A stretch of 21,905 nt of DNA, from NCBI GenBank assembly GCA_964407165.1, contig CAYOUJ010000041.1, positions 1 through 21,905 of the forward strand, given 5' to 3'. A program made the position numbers and the translations under genes. Under the pieces are notes generated by a model that was given only the letters and a program-made list of their open reading frames with translations, was not told the DNA's origin and did not search any database. The stretch's first letter is position 1. Every line of letters starts with the position of its first letter. Source of the DNA: CAZPKH01 sp964407165. Lineage in GTDB: Bacteria > Bacteroidota > Bacteroidia > Bacteroidales > Muribaculaceae. Shown here in pieces: positions 1 through 6,610 of the stretch.

Positions 1-193
1 TTAATGATTGTTGAGCCAATCATCAGCGCACCCCTTTGGGGTGCATGTCCGGGCGATTTTTCTTCACCCCCGGGCTGCGCTCCGCTTGCCCGGGGTTATC
101 ATCAAGTTGCTCCTTTGGAGCAAAATTATATTCGCTGAGGAGTTTCTGACGTTTCTGTTGTTTCTGTATGAGATTTTTTCTTTGAGAGAGTTT
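1..193. repeat. Intergenic palindromic repeat unit downstream of the luxC-like gene
   Basis: No gene is supported here. The stretch holds a hairpin GCACCCC-TTT-GGGGTGC (28-44), then a 38-bp core (68-105) that begins CCCCGGGCTGCG and ends GGGGTTATCATCAA, then a second hairpin TTGCTCC-TTT-GGAGCAA (107-123). The same order recurs at about 11654-11750. The core plus second hairpin recurs at 13294-13349, and an inverted copy lies at 11528-11584. A small open frame (8-220, plus) reads through it, but the same peptide is encoded by every copy, so it is not a gene. Its position after the last gene of the operon would suit a transcription end or an mRNA-stabilising structure (inference). Confidence 0.8.
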
Positions 194-1762
194 TCAGCTG
201 ACGGTGACGGCGCGGGATAGGGTGGCGATCAGGTCGTAGCCGTCCCAGGTCAGCGAGAAGTCGGTGGTGTGGCCTACGGGGACGATGCGGTCGAGGCCGG
301 CAGGGCGGCATTCTCTGACGAAGCGCTCAAGCTCCTCTTTGGCGATGCCGTAGGTGGCCATGGTCTGATAGCGCGGGGTGATGATGTCGGCAAGAGGGTC
401 AAGGGTGTCTATTTCCGTCTCGGTGAAGTATCCGCCGGCGCAGCGCAAATTTAGGAGGCGACGCGCCCTCGCGTCGCCATCCCCGCCTTGGCCGCAAGGC
501 GTGTCCGCCAACGCGTGTGACGTGGGGCGGGTAGACACGGCGGGTGAGGCGACGCGAGGGCGCGTCGCCTCCAAATCGATGTGGGCGCGGACGACGACGT
601 TGTCGGGCATCGGCTCGAGGCGCGTGCCCTCGATGGCGATGGCCTCGTTGCACAGCGCCGTGAGCTTGTCGACGGCGAGCTTGGCCTGGAAGTCGTACTT
701 CTCGACGGCGACGGCGTGGACAGCGTCCCAGAAGCGGCGGCGGGCTTCGGGGCGCGAGGGCGCCGCCCCGCTCCAATAAATGGTGTGGGGGGCGGAGCAG
801 GCGTTTTGGTCGAAGAGGTAGGTGTCGTTGTAGAACCCTTCGGCCAGACGCCGCAGCTCTTCGTCGGAGGCCGCGAGCACGGCCTCGGGGTTGATGACGG
901 CGATGGAGTAGCGGTCGGCAAAGGTCACGTCGAAGGCGCGGGGCTTCAGCGGGCACTCGCGGATGGCGGCGATGGTGGCGTCGCCGCCCCAGATGACGCG
1001 CACGTCGGCCAGGGCCGACAGCTCACGCGTGGCCTCGGACGAGCGGTCGTAGCGGATCACGGCCAGCGAGCGGTCGACGTCGGGATGTGCCTCGGCGATG
1101 GCTTTGATGTGCTCGGCTATCAGGTCGACCTGCGGGAAGGGCTTGCTGCTGACGCGCACCACGTTGCTGTTGCCGGCGAGCATGGAGGCCACCAGCGAGT
1201 AGGCGAAGTTGACGGGCACGTTCGACGGGGCGATGTGGAAGACGAGGCCGCGGCCGAGGCGCAAGCCACTCGGCCTGTACTCTTCGGCGAGGGCGGCGAT
1301 GTTGGCGCGGCGGCAGAAGTAAGCGAAGGTAGCCACGTCGGGGTAAATGCGCGTCTCGCGGTCGCGTAGCAGCGACTGTGACAGGTCGGCCAGCCACGCC
1401 GTCACCTCGGGCGCAAAGGGCTGGCGCGGGGCAGCGCCCCCGCGCCCCGCATCCCCGCCTTGGAGGCGATGCGCCCTCGCGTCGCCATCCCCGCCTTGGA
1501 GGCGATGCGCCCTCGCGTCGCCATCCCCGCCTTGGCCGCAAGGCGTGTCCGCCAGCGCGGGTGACGTGGGGCGGGTAGACACGGCGGGTGGGGCGACGCG
1601 AGGGCGCGTCGCCTCCAAAGCGACGCGAGGGCGCGTCGCCTCCAAAGCGACGCGAGGGCGCGTCGCCTCCAAAGCGACGCGAGGGCGCGTCGCCTCCAAG
1701 CTCCCGCAGAGGAGTTCAAAACTTGCTGGCGTATGTGTCTGAGCATCCACGGATCTCTGCAT
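194..1762 (-). CDS. LuxC-like acyl-CoA/acyl-protein reductase carrying in-frame palindromic insertions
   Basis: LuxC-family reductase (PF05893 type): it takes an acyl group from an acyl-protein synthetase or acyl-CoA onto a cysteine and reduces it to the aldehyde with NAD(P)H. The family core is clear: GRGLVFHIAPSNVPVNF, LLAGNSN-like (seen as MLAGNSNVVRV), VRVIWGGDATI, and FYNDTYLFDQNACSAPH with likely nucleophile Cys322. The end, VPVGHTTDFSLTWDGYDLI, is typical of the version found in O-antigen loci. It is oddly long at 522 aa. About 92 residues near the N-terminus and 39 residues after HIDLE are encoded by GC-rich palindromic or tandem repeats, and another short palindrome lies at 748-774. 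Without these it would be about 380-390 aa. The ATG at 1762 is the only good start before the repeats and overlaps the LuxE-like gene by 47 nt; the ancestral start may have been displaced. It may still be active if the inserts lie in surface loops (inference). Confidence 0.85.
   Translation of the reverse strand: MQRSVDAQTHTPASFELLCGSLEATRPRVALEATRPRVALEATRPRVALEATRPRVAPPAVSTRPTSPALADTPCGQGGDGDARAHRLQGGDGDARAHRLQGGDAGRGGAAPRQPFAPEVTAWLADLSQSLLRDRETRIYPDVATFAYFCRRANIAALAEEYRPSGLRLGRGLVFHIAPSNVPVNFAYSLVASMLAGNSNVVRVSSKPFPQVDLIAEHIKAIAEAHPDVDRSLAVIRYDRSSEATRELSALADVRVIWGGDATIAAIRECPLKPRAFDVTFADRYSIAVINPEAVLAASDEELRRLAEGFYNDTYLFDQNACSAPHTIYWSGAAPSRPEARRRFWDAVHAVAVEKYDFQAKLAVDKLTALCNEAIAIEGTRLEPMPDNVVVRAHIDLEATRPRVASPAVSTRPTSHALADTPCGQGGDGDARARRLLNLRCAGGYFTETEIDTLDPLADIITPRYQTMATYGIAKEELERFVRECRPAGLDRIVPVGHTTDFSLTWDGYDLIATLSRAVTVS
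454..572. repeat. 119-bp palindrome-bounded insertion inside the luxC-like gene
   Basis: Two perfect 25-bp inverted arms, 454-478 and 548-572 (GGAGGCGACGCG...CGTCGCC and its complement), bracket a GC-rich centre. On the minus strand the block adds about 39 in-frame residues without a stop. It sits exactly where the LuxC family has a short link between a hydrophobic strand (VVVRAHIDLE) and the conserved glycine-rich segment (LRCAGGYFTETEI). The same arm and centre sequence recurs at 1464-1700 in this gene and at the 3' end of tsaB (about 17453-17500). This is how an insertion of a small dispersed palindrome into a coding region would look. Confidence 0.85.
1451..1700. repeat. Tandem GC-rich repeats within the 5' part of the luxC-like gene
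   Basis: Four 27-bp units in a row (1593-1700; core GCGACGCGAGGGCGCGTCGC followed by CTCCAAA/G) encode LEATRPRVA four times on the minus strand. Two 36-bp units (1464-1499, 1500-1535) plus a partial one encode QGGDGDARAHRL. Between them lies the same centre as in the 454-572 insertion. Both unit lengths are multiples of three, so changes in copy number would keep the frame. An additional GC palindrome covers about 1424-1450. Confidence 0.9.
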
Positions 1763-2801
1763 TTTTTATTCGTCCTAAGATTTTGAAATACTTCCCTTTG
1801 AGGCCGCAGGGGCAGTCGTCCTCGCCCAGGAGGACGCCCTCGTCTTCGGTCAGCAGCACGTGCCCCGGGTAGCTCGTGGGCAGCACGCTCACCACCTCTA
1901 TCAGCCCCTTCTCGCCCACCGCGGCCACGCCGAAGTCCAGCGGGCGGCGTATGATCACGTCGCTGTAGGTCGGGCAGTGGAGGTGTCCCTCCGCGCACTC
2001 TACGTAGACCGTGCCCGTCTGCTCGACCATGCCGTAGTAGTCGTGCACGTTTTCCGGCAGGATGCCGCAGACGTCGTGTAGGGCGGCCTTGAACTCCCCG
2101 GGCGACACCCGCTCGCTGACCAGCTTCTTCCACCCGCCGCCGTGCACGAGCACGCCGCGACTCAGGTCGGGCCGGTAGCCGCTCTCCTTGAGCTTCTTGT
2201 AGAAGTGCTGCCAGATCATGAAGGTGAATCCGAAAAGGAATATCCGCTCCCCGCGGTGCTCCTGCAGGAACCGCTCGAGGCCCTCCACGTCAAGCTCCAT
2301 CTGCTCGTCGAGGGCATACATGCGCTTGCTGCCAAACATCGAGAAACCCAATATCCCGGCGCCGCGGGCGGAGAACATCGCGCGGTTTTTGATGACGGCG
2401 GAGGTGTCGAGTATGAGCATCGGCACGCGACGTGTGCCCAGCCACGCGTTCATGATGCGCGTCAGGCAGCGCGTCTGGCCCAGGGCGGCCTCCCGGTCGA
2501 GGAATATCCGCGACACGGACTGACCCGTCGTGCCCGACGAGGTGAGCGTCTTGACCACCTCCTCCTGAGGGACGCTGCGCAAGGCATGCTCCTTGAACAG
2601 CCGCACCGGCAGCATCGGCAGCCCCTCGATGTCGGGCAGGGCGTCCACGTCGAGGCCGTAGGCGTCGACTATCCGGCGGTACTCCGGGCAGCGCTCATAG
2701 TGCAGCCGCGTCAGAGAGTGCAGCCGCCGGCGCAGCATCGCCCGCTTCTCCCGGGCCGCCACCCCGTACGGCTCCATCGCCAATATCTCGTCAATCTCCA
2801 T
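1716..2801 (-). CDS. LuxE/PaaK-like acyl-protein synthetase
   Basis: LuxE family (PF04443 type): it activates a carboxylic acid with ATP to an acyl-adenylate, holds it on its own cysteine and passes it to a LuxC-type reductase. At 361 aa it is full length. A phosphate-binding loop TSSGTTGQS is at residues 87-95, followed by the conserved VLVHGGGWKK and VHDYYGMVEQTGTVYVEC segments. The C-terminus reads LGRIKNAEIRGCSDT; Cys353 there is the best candidate for the acyl-carrying cysteine, since LuxE is known to be acylated near its C-terminus. It lies immediately upstream of, and overlaps, the LuxC-like gene, as expected for partners. No luxA/luxB is nearby, so bioluminescence is not suggested. 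The neighbours point to surface-sugar chemistry. Confidence 0.85.
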   Translation of the reverse strand: MEIDEILAMEPYGVAAREKRAMLRRRLHSLTRLHYERCPEYRRIVDAYGLDVDALPDIEGLPMLPVRLFKEHALRSVPQEEVVKTLTSSGTTGQSVSRIFLDREAALGQTRCLTRIMNAWLGTRRVPMLILDTSAVIKNRAMFSARGAGILGFSMFGSKRMYALDEQMELDVEGLERFLQEHRGERIFLFGFTFMIWQHFYKKLKESGYRPDLSRGVLVHGGGWKKLVSERVSPGEFKAALHDVCGILPENVHDYYGMVEQTGTVYVECAEGHLHCPTYSDVIIRRPLDFGVAAVGEKGLIEVVSVLPTSYPGHVLLTEDEGVLLGEDDCPCGLKGKYFKILGRIKNAEIRGCSDTYASKF

Positions 2802-2890
2802 GTTGGTAAGTGATTAGTGTTTAGTGATTAGTGATTAGTGATTAGTTTAGTCCGGATGGCAACTAATCACTAATCACTAATCACTCATCG
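2802..2890. repeat. Inverted array of TGATTAG heptamers between ligase and luxE-like genes
   Basis: AT-rich intergenic hairpin. The left arm 2824-2847 (GTGATTAGTGATTAGTGATT...) pairs perfectly with the right arm 2861-2884 over 24 bp, with a 13-base loop containing CCGGATGGC. The arms are tandem copies of a 7-base unit. Similar arrays with the same CCGGATGGCA spacer occur at 14561-14653 and, one-armed, at 13945-13978. It interrupts an otherwise overlapping operon and could be a partial terminator or an mRNA processing or stability element (inference). Confidence 0.85.
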
Positions 2891-4231
2891 CTAATTATTT
2901 AGTTGGGAGTAGAGGGTTTTGCCGGCGGCGCTCTTGGGGATGGCGTCGACGACCTTCACTTGGAAGGCGCGGGCGTTCAGCCCCGTCCGCTCCGTCAGCA
3001 GCTCCCGTATCTCCTTCTCATGCCCCTCGGCGGTGACGTAGACCGTTACCAGGTCGTCCACCCCCGTGCAGGCGCAGTCCGCCGTCACCTCGCGGACGAT
3101 GTCCTCCAGCGAGTCGAGGTTGCAGCGGTTGCCCCAGATCTTGACGAAACGCTTGCGGCGTCCGGTGATGTAGAAGTAGCCGTCCTCGTCCATGCGCGCC
3201 AGGTCGCCCGTGTAGAGCGTGCCGTGGTTGTCGTCACCCCCCAGCAGGTCGTCGGCGCACTCGGCATACCCCATCGACACGTTCGGCCCGTGGTACACTA
3301 ATTCGCCGTCGACTATCTCCAGCCTGCCGCCGGGGATGGCCACGCCGATGCTGCCGCACTTGTCAAGCGCGTGCTCCTGGGGCACATAGCTCATGCGCGC
3401 CGTGGCCTCCGTCTGGCCGTACATCACCATGAACCGCTTGCCCGCGGCGCGGGCGCCCTCCACCATCTCGCGCACCAGCTCCGGCCGCAGGTGGCCGCCG
3501 GCCTGGGTGAACGTCTTCAGCTCGGGCAGGTCCATCTCCATGACCTTCAGCCGCCGCAGCATCTCGTAGGTGTAAGGCACGCCCGCCATGCTCGTGGCAC
3601 CCTCCTCGCGGGCGAAGTCCCAAAACTCCCGCTGCATCACGCTCTTGTCGGTCATCAGCAGCGTGGCCCCGCGCAGCAGGTGCGAGTTGATCACGCTCAG
3701 CCCGTAGCTGTAGTGCATCGGCAGCGACGTTATCGGCCGCTCGTCGGCGGTGATGTCGAGATAGTCGGCGATGGCCTCCGCGTTGCTGCGCAGGTTCTCC
3801 CGCGTCAGCCGCACCAACTTCGGCGAGCCGGTCGACCCGCTCGTGGTCAATAGCACGGCCAGGTCGGGGTTCATTTCGTATGGCTCGTCGTAGGTCTTGC
3901 GCACGTGCCATATCTTCATCTCGCACCCCTCGTAGGTAGCCGGGACGAGAGCGCAAATCCACGAGGGCCGGTATGCGTCGAATATAGCCCTGTACGTCTC
4001 CGGCTCCTTCGAGGCGTCGAGCAAGAGCACCGGCACATGCGCCTCCAGGAAAGCCAGATAGGTCGCCAGGGCCTCAAACGAGTTGTCGCACACCACCACC
4101 CCCAGCCCGGGATAGCTGCGGATGGCATCGGCAAGTCCCTCGACCGTCTCCCGCAGCTCACCGTAAGTCACGCGCCTGCCCGTGTCGGTCACCACCGCCA
4201 GACGCTCGGGGTCAAAAATGCATTCCTCCAT
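2891..4231 (-). CDS. AMP-dependent (ANL superfamily) acyl ligase
   Basis: ATP-dependent carboxylate-activating enzyme of the acyl-CoA synthetase/adenylation-domain superfamily, 446 aa. It carries the A3 loop TTSGSTGSPK (residues 129-138), the A5 motif MYGQTEATARM, the A7/A8 motifs YTGDLARMDEDGYFYITGRRKRFVK, and the late catalytic lysine in PKSAAGKTL (Lys438). It should therefore be active. It overlaps the SDR gene by 20 nt and follows an ACP gene, so its natural acceptor is probably the 4'-phosphopantetheine of that ACP rather than free CoA (inference). The start ATG at 4231 matches the start in the decayed duplicate at 11930. The substrate acid cannot be read from the sequence. Confidence 0.88.
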   Translation of the reverse strand: MEECIFDPERLAVVTDTGRRVTYGELRETVEGLADAIRSYPGLGVVVCDNSFEALATYLAFLEAHVPVLLLDASKEPETYRAIFDAYRPSWICALVPATYEGCEMKIWHVRKTYDEPYEMNPDLAVLLTTSGSTGSPKLVRLTRENLRSNAEAIADYLDITADERPITSLPMHYSYGLSVINSHLLRGATLLMTDKSVMQREFWDFAREEGATSMAGVPYTYEMLRRLKVMEMDLPELKTFTQAGGHLRPELVREMVEGARAAGKRFMVMYGQTEATARMSYVPQEHALDKCGSIGVAIPGGRLEIVDGELVYHGPNVSMGYAECADDLLGGDDNHGTLYTGDLARMDEDGYFYITGRRKRFVKIWGNRCNLDSLEDIVREVTADCACTGVDDLVTVYVTAEGHEKEIRELLTERTGLNARAFQVKVVDAIPKSAAGKTLYSQLNN

Positions 4232-4955
4232 CTATACGTATCGTTTGTCCGGTTATATACTTGCTGTGGTCTGACAGCAGCCACATAGCCGCCTCGGCCA
4301 CGTCTTGCGGCACAGCCGCGCGGCCTAATGAGGTAGCATCGACTATCGCTTCGCGCTCCGTCTCCTTGAGGTCTGCTATCATGTCCGTGTCGATAATGGC
4401 GGGGGCAAGCACGTTGGCTCGTATCCCCTTGTCGCCGTATTCGTGGGCAATGGTCTGCGTGGCGGCCACCACGGCAGCCTTGCTGGCGCCGTAGGCCGCC
4501 TTGCCGGTGTACCCGTCGAAGGCCGCGCTCGAGGCGATGTTGACTATCGAGCCCCCTCCGCCGCGGAGCATCAGCTTGAGCACGTATTGGGTGAGTATGA
4601 ACGGCCCGATGAAGTTTGCCTCCATCATCTGCCGCACCTTGTCGGCCGACGTCATAGCCACCAACGCGGTGTGTATGACACCGGCATTGTTGACCAGGCC
4701 GTCGACGCGCTGTTTCGAGGCCATGATCTGCTTGACGGCGCCCTTGATGGCCTCGGCGTCCGTCAGGTCGAACTGCAGCGGGGTAATCTCCGCGCCGCAC
4801 TCTGCCCGAATCGCCTCCACCTCGGCACGGAACGCCTCCGTCTCCTTGCGCACGCACGCCCACAGCCGCGCCCCGTGACGGGCGAACAGGTGCATCATGG
4901 CGTTGCCCACCCCGCGCGCGCACCCCGTCACTATAATGTTCTTGCCGTGCAGCAT
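4212..4955 (-). CDS. SDR-family 3-oxoacyl-ACP reductase-like oxidoreductase (copy 1)
   Basis: Classical short-chain dehydrogenase/reductase of FabG type, 247 aa, cytoplasmic. It has the nucleotide-binding TGCARGVG (residues 10-17), NNAG (89-92), and the catalytic triad Ser142, Tyr155 and Lys159 in YGASK. The C-terminal TGQTIRIDGG is a common SDR ending. One base separates it from the upstream ACP gene and it overlaps the ligase gene by 20 nt, so translation is probably coupled. With the ACP it could reduce a 3-oxoacyl-ACP to a 3-hydroxyacyl-ACP for use as an N-acyl group (inference). A closely similar copy lies at 11911-12657, differing at scattered residues and by one extra residue in the glycine/serine run before the Ser motif. 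Confidence 0.88.
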   Translation of the reverse strand: MLHGKNIIVTGCARGVGNAMMHLFARHGARLWACVRKETEAFRAEVEAIRAECGAEITPLQFDLTDAEAIKGAVKQIMASKQRVDGLVNNAGVIHTALVAMTSADKVRQMMEANFIGPFILTQYVLKLMLRGGGGSIVNIASSAAFDGYTGKAAYGASKAAVVAATQTIAHEYGDKGIRANVLAPAIIDTDMIADLKETEREAIVDATSLGRAAVPQDVAEAAMWLLSDHSKYITGQTIRIDGGMHF

Positions 4956-4956
4956 C

Positions 4957-5202
4957 TCACTCGTCGAAGTTTACGCCGTACTTCCCGGCCAGTATCTCCA
5001 TCCCCTTCTCATAAGAGGACAGGTCTATGATATCTTCCGTTTCAAGCATGATGTCGAATGCTTCCTCAAGGGCTGCCACGAGGGTCATGTGACCGACGGA
5101 ATCCCACAGTTCGGCGGCTTGGTACTTCAGCCCGCGCAGGCTTGCGGCGCTCACCTCCAGCGTCTCTGCAAACGCCTTGTCATATTTCTCTTTGTTTGTC
5201 AT
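4957..5202 (-). CDS. Acyl carrier protein (copy 1)
   Basis: 81-aa acidic carrier protein with LWDSVGHMTLVAALEEAFD; Ser35 of DSVGH is the expected phosphopantetheine site (the usual ACP motif is DSL/DSV). The aspartate/glutamate-rich second half (ETEDIIDLSSYEKGMEIL) fits helix 2-3 of the ACP fold. It overlaps the GNAT gene by four bases (ATGA) and is followed one base later by the SDR gene. Position and divergence suggest a dedicated pathway carrier, not the fatty-acid synthase ACP. A second copy at 12659-12904 keeps the same Ser35 context. Confidence 0.88.
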   Translation of the reverse strand: MTNKEKYDKAFAETLEVSAASLRGLKYQAAELWDSVGHMTLVAALEEAFDIMLETEDIIDLSSYEKGMEILAGKYGVNFDE

Positions 5203-5933
5203 ATCTCGTTGTGTATATGTTTAATGAATACATATCTAAACTCTCTTTGCTCAAATCCCAGACGGTTGTAGACCTTTACCATGGGGAGATTGTTCGACGA
5301 CACATGCGTCACCATTTTATTAAATTTCTCTCCCTCTTCTTTTAGCCGATAAATGACATACTGGCCGACGGGGCCGACTTTTTTGGCTTCGTCAGGGAAA
5401 CTTCCGGCAAGCACCGCCTCCAATATCCCTTCCGTGGTGACGCGGTGGCAGGAGAAGCCCACGAGCCGTCCGCCGAAGAACACGCGGCAGAGGTCGTAGC
5501 CGCGACGGTACATGTCGAGCGTCCAGTTGCGGTAGCGGCGCACGGTGTACTCCGGACCGAACACAGGGTCGAGGTAAATGCGGTCGGTGACGAACATGTC
5601 GGGGGTGATGTGGCTGACAAGCTCTTCGGCTTCGGCCTCCGTGGAAACCTTTTCGGAGGTTACAGCGGCGGCCATGCGGCGCATGATGGGGTCGGAGATG
5701 ACAAAGTCGCGGTAACGCTTCTCATAGGTGATCTGCGTCTCGATGAAGGAGTAGCCGCGCCGGGCCAGCGCGGCGTATATGTCCCCGCGGCATATTGGCG
5801 CTTTCACCACCATATATTTGTGCGTGCGCTCAGCCTCCTCTAACGCCTCGGTGTCGAGGGCGGTGTCGACGGTGATCTCGGCGGTGGGGCAGCCGAGGTT
5901 GCGCAGTTCCCAGGTGCAGTCTGTGATTTTCAT
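5199..5933 (-). CDS. WecD-like GNAT N-acyltransferase for an amino sugar
   Basis: 244-aa protein with a GNAT fold at the C-terminus: GGRLVGFSCHRV (strand 4), followed by the family's ending VSSNNLPMVKVYNRLGFEQREFRYVF. The layout (divergent N-terminal part, then GNAT with an N...Y..LGF ending) resembles WecD, which acetylates dTDP-4-amino-4,6-dideoxygalactose. The aminotransferase of that pathway is in the same operon. The immediate downstream ACP-SDR-ligase genes suggest that the donor may be an acyl-ACP other than acetyl-CoA (inference). The start ATG at 5933 lies six bases after the stop of the second EmrE-like gene. Confidence 0.72.
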   Translation of the reverse strand: MKITDCTWELRNLGCPTAEITVDTALDTEALEEAERTHKYMVVKAPICRGDIYAALARRGYSFIETQITYEKRYRDFVISDPIMRRMAAAVTSEKVSTEAEAEELVSHITPDMFVTDRIYLDPVFGPEYTVRRYRNWTLDMYRRGYDLCRVFFGGRLVGFSCHRVTTEGILEAVLAGSFPDEAKKVGPVGQYVIYRLKEEGEKFNKMVTHVSSNNLPMVKVYNRLGFEQREFRYVFIKHIHNEI

Positions 5934-5939
5934 TTCGTT

Positions 5940-6293
5940 CTATATGTAAAAGACGAATATTCCGGAGATTATGAGCGCTATGGCGGCTGCGGTGCGCAGG
6001 GTGAGCCTTTCGCCCAGGGCCACGGCGGCGATGACGGGGACGAAGATGTAGCCCAACGACTCGATGGCCGCCAGCTCCTTGAGCTGCAAGCCGCGGTTGA
6101 AAGCCCATATATTTACCACCATTGCCCCGAACATGACGGCGTAACCGGCCAGGGCGCGGACGTTGAACACGGCACGGAGCGGGGCGGCGCCCTCGCGCCC
6201 CGCCTCCACCGCTGCCCGCTTGAGCAGAAGCTGTGCGCACGAGCAGCAGAAGATGCCCGTCACCACGGCAATATATACTGTCAGCGACGCCAT
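5940..6293 (-). CDS. Small EmrE/ArnF-like membrane protein (second subunit)
   Basis: 117 aa, four hydrophobic segments (MASLTVYIAVVTGIFCCSCAQLL; YAVMFGAMVVNIWAF; LGYIFVPVIAAVALGE; AAIALIISGIFVFYI) with the small-multidrug-transporter signature near the third segment (SLGYIFVPVIAAVALGERLT). Such paired half-transporters, as in ArnE/ArnF, flip undecaprenyl-phosphate-linked sugars across the inner membrane. The start at 6293 is chosen because the upstream part of the open frame is a shadow of the first EmrE gene; the two overlap by 13 nt. An oddity is the short loop EAGREGAAPLRA, encoded by a GC palindrome (6176-6204) also present in the luxC-like gene and in the intergenic element at 11583-11610. 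Confidence 0.78.
   Translation of the reverse strand: MASLTVYIAVVTGIFCCSCAQLLLKRAAVEAGREGAAPLRAVFNVRALAGYAVMFGAMVVNIWAFNRGLQLKELAAIESLGYIFVPVIAAVALGERLTLRTAAAIALIISGIFVFYI
6176..6204. repeat. Short GC palindrome inserted in the EmrE-like gene
   Basis: The motif GGAGCGGGGCGGCGCCCTCG followed by CGCCCCG is nearly identical to 11583-11610 (intergenic) and to the reverse complement at 748-774 (luxC-like gene). Here it adds about nine in-frame residues (GREGAAPL) in the loop between the first and second membrane segments. It shares the centre GCCCTCGCG with the longer palindromes at 454-572 and at the tsaB end, so it may belong to the same repeat family. Confidence 0.8.
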
Positions 6294-6610
6294 ACGAGCA
6301 GGGTTATGCCGGCAATGATCATCAGCGTGCCGAGCAGGTTGGGGACCGTGAGCGCCTCGTCGAAGATGAGGACGGCAAATATCATCGCGTAGACCACCGT
6401 CACGCTCTTGAAGAGGAACGCGCGCGAGAGCTCGACAACGCCGAGCACCCTCTGCCACAGCACGGCGTACAGGCCGAGGACTCCCACGGCGGCGGCCAGG
6501 CAGAGCATGTAGGCCATGGAGAGGAACTCCCGGGCGCCGGCGGCCTTGGTGAAGATGCCCGAGGAGGCATACACCAGGAACGTTGCCAATATGAGGAGTG
6601 TCTGCTTCAC
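6281..6610 (-). CDS. Small EmrE/ArnE-like membrane protein (first subunit)
   Basis: 109 aa with four predicted membrane helices: residues about 3-22, 30-52, 63-83 and 90-107. It belongs to the DMT/SMR superfamily, with the ending VPNLLGTLMIIAGITLLVWRR, and has the size of ArnE. The likely role is to flip an undecaprenyl-phosphate sugar to the periplasmic face together with its neighbour. The start is GTG at 6610, overlapping the stop of the GT2 gene (GTGA). The order GT2, then two SMR genes, repeats the ArnC with ArnE/ArnF logic, although no arnA, arnD or arnT orthologue is seen. Confidence 0.78.
   Translation of the reverse strand: MKQTLLILATFLVYASSGIFTKAAGAREFLSMAYMLCLAAAVGVLGLYAVLWQRVLGVVELSRAFLFKSVTVVYAMIFAVLIFDEALTVPNLLGTLMIIAGITLLVWRR

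Noticed and set aside
8..220. 70-aa small protein frame at the window start
   Set aside because: Its peptide RAALRLPGVII is produced by every copy of the dispersed repeat (also near 11720 and 13300), so it reflects the repeat, not a gene.
581..1369. Long plus-strand open frame (262 aa) opposite the luxC-like gene
   Set aside because: It is the complement of a clear LuxC-family gene in GC-rich DNA; the translation has no recognisable domain.
1593..1700. Possible CRISPR array in the 27-bp repeats
   Set aside because: Units are directly adjacent without spacers and are coding and palindromic; no cas gene is present.
194..2801. A bioluminescence (lux) operon
   Set aside because: No luxA, luxB or luxD; the LuxC sequence is of the type found in O-antigen loci.
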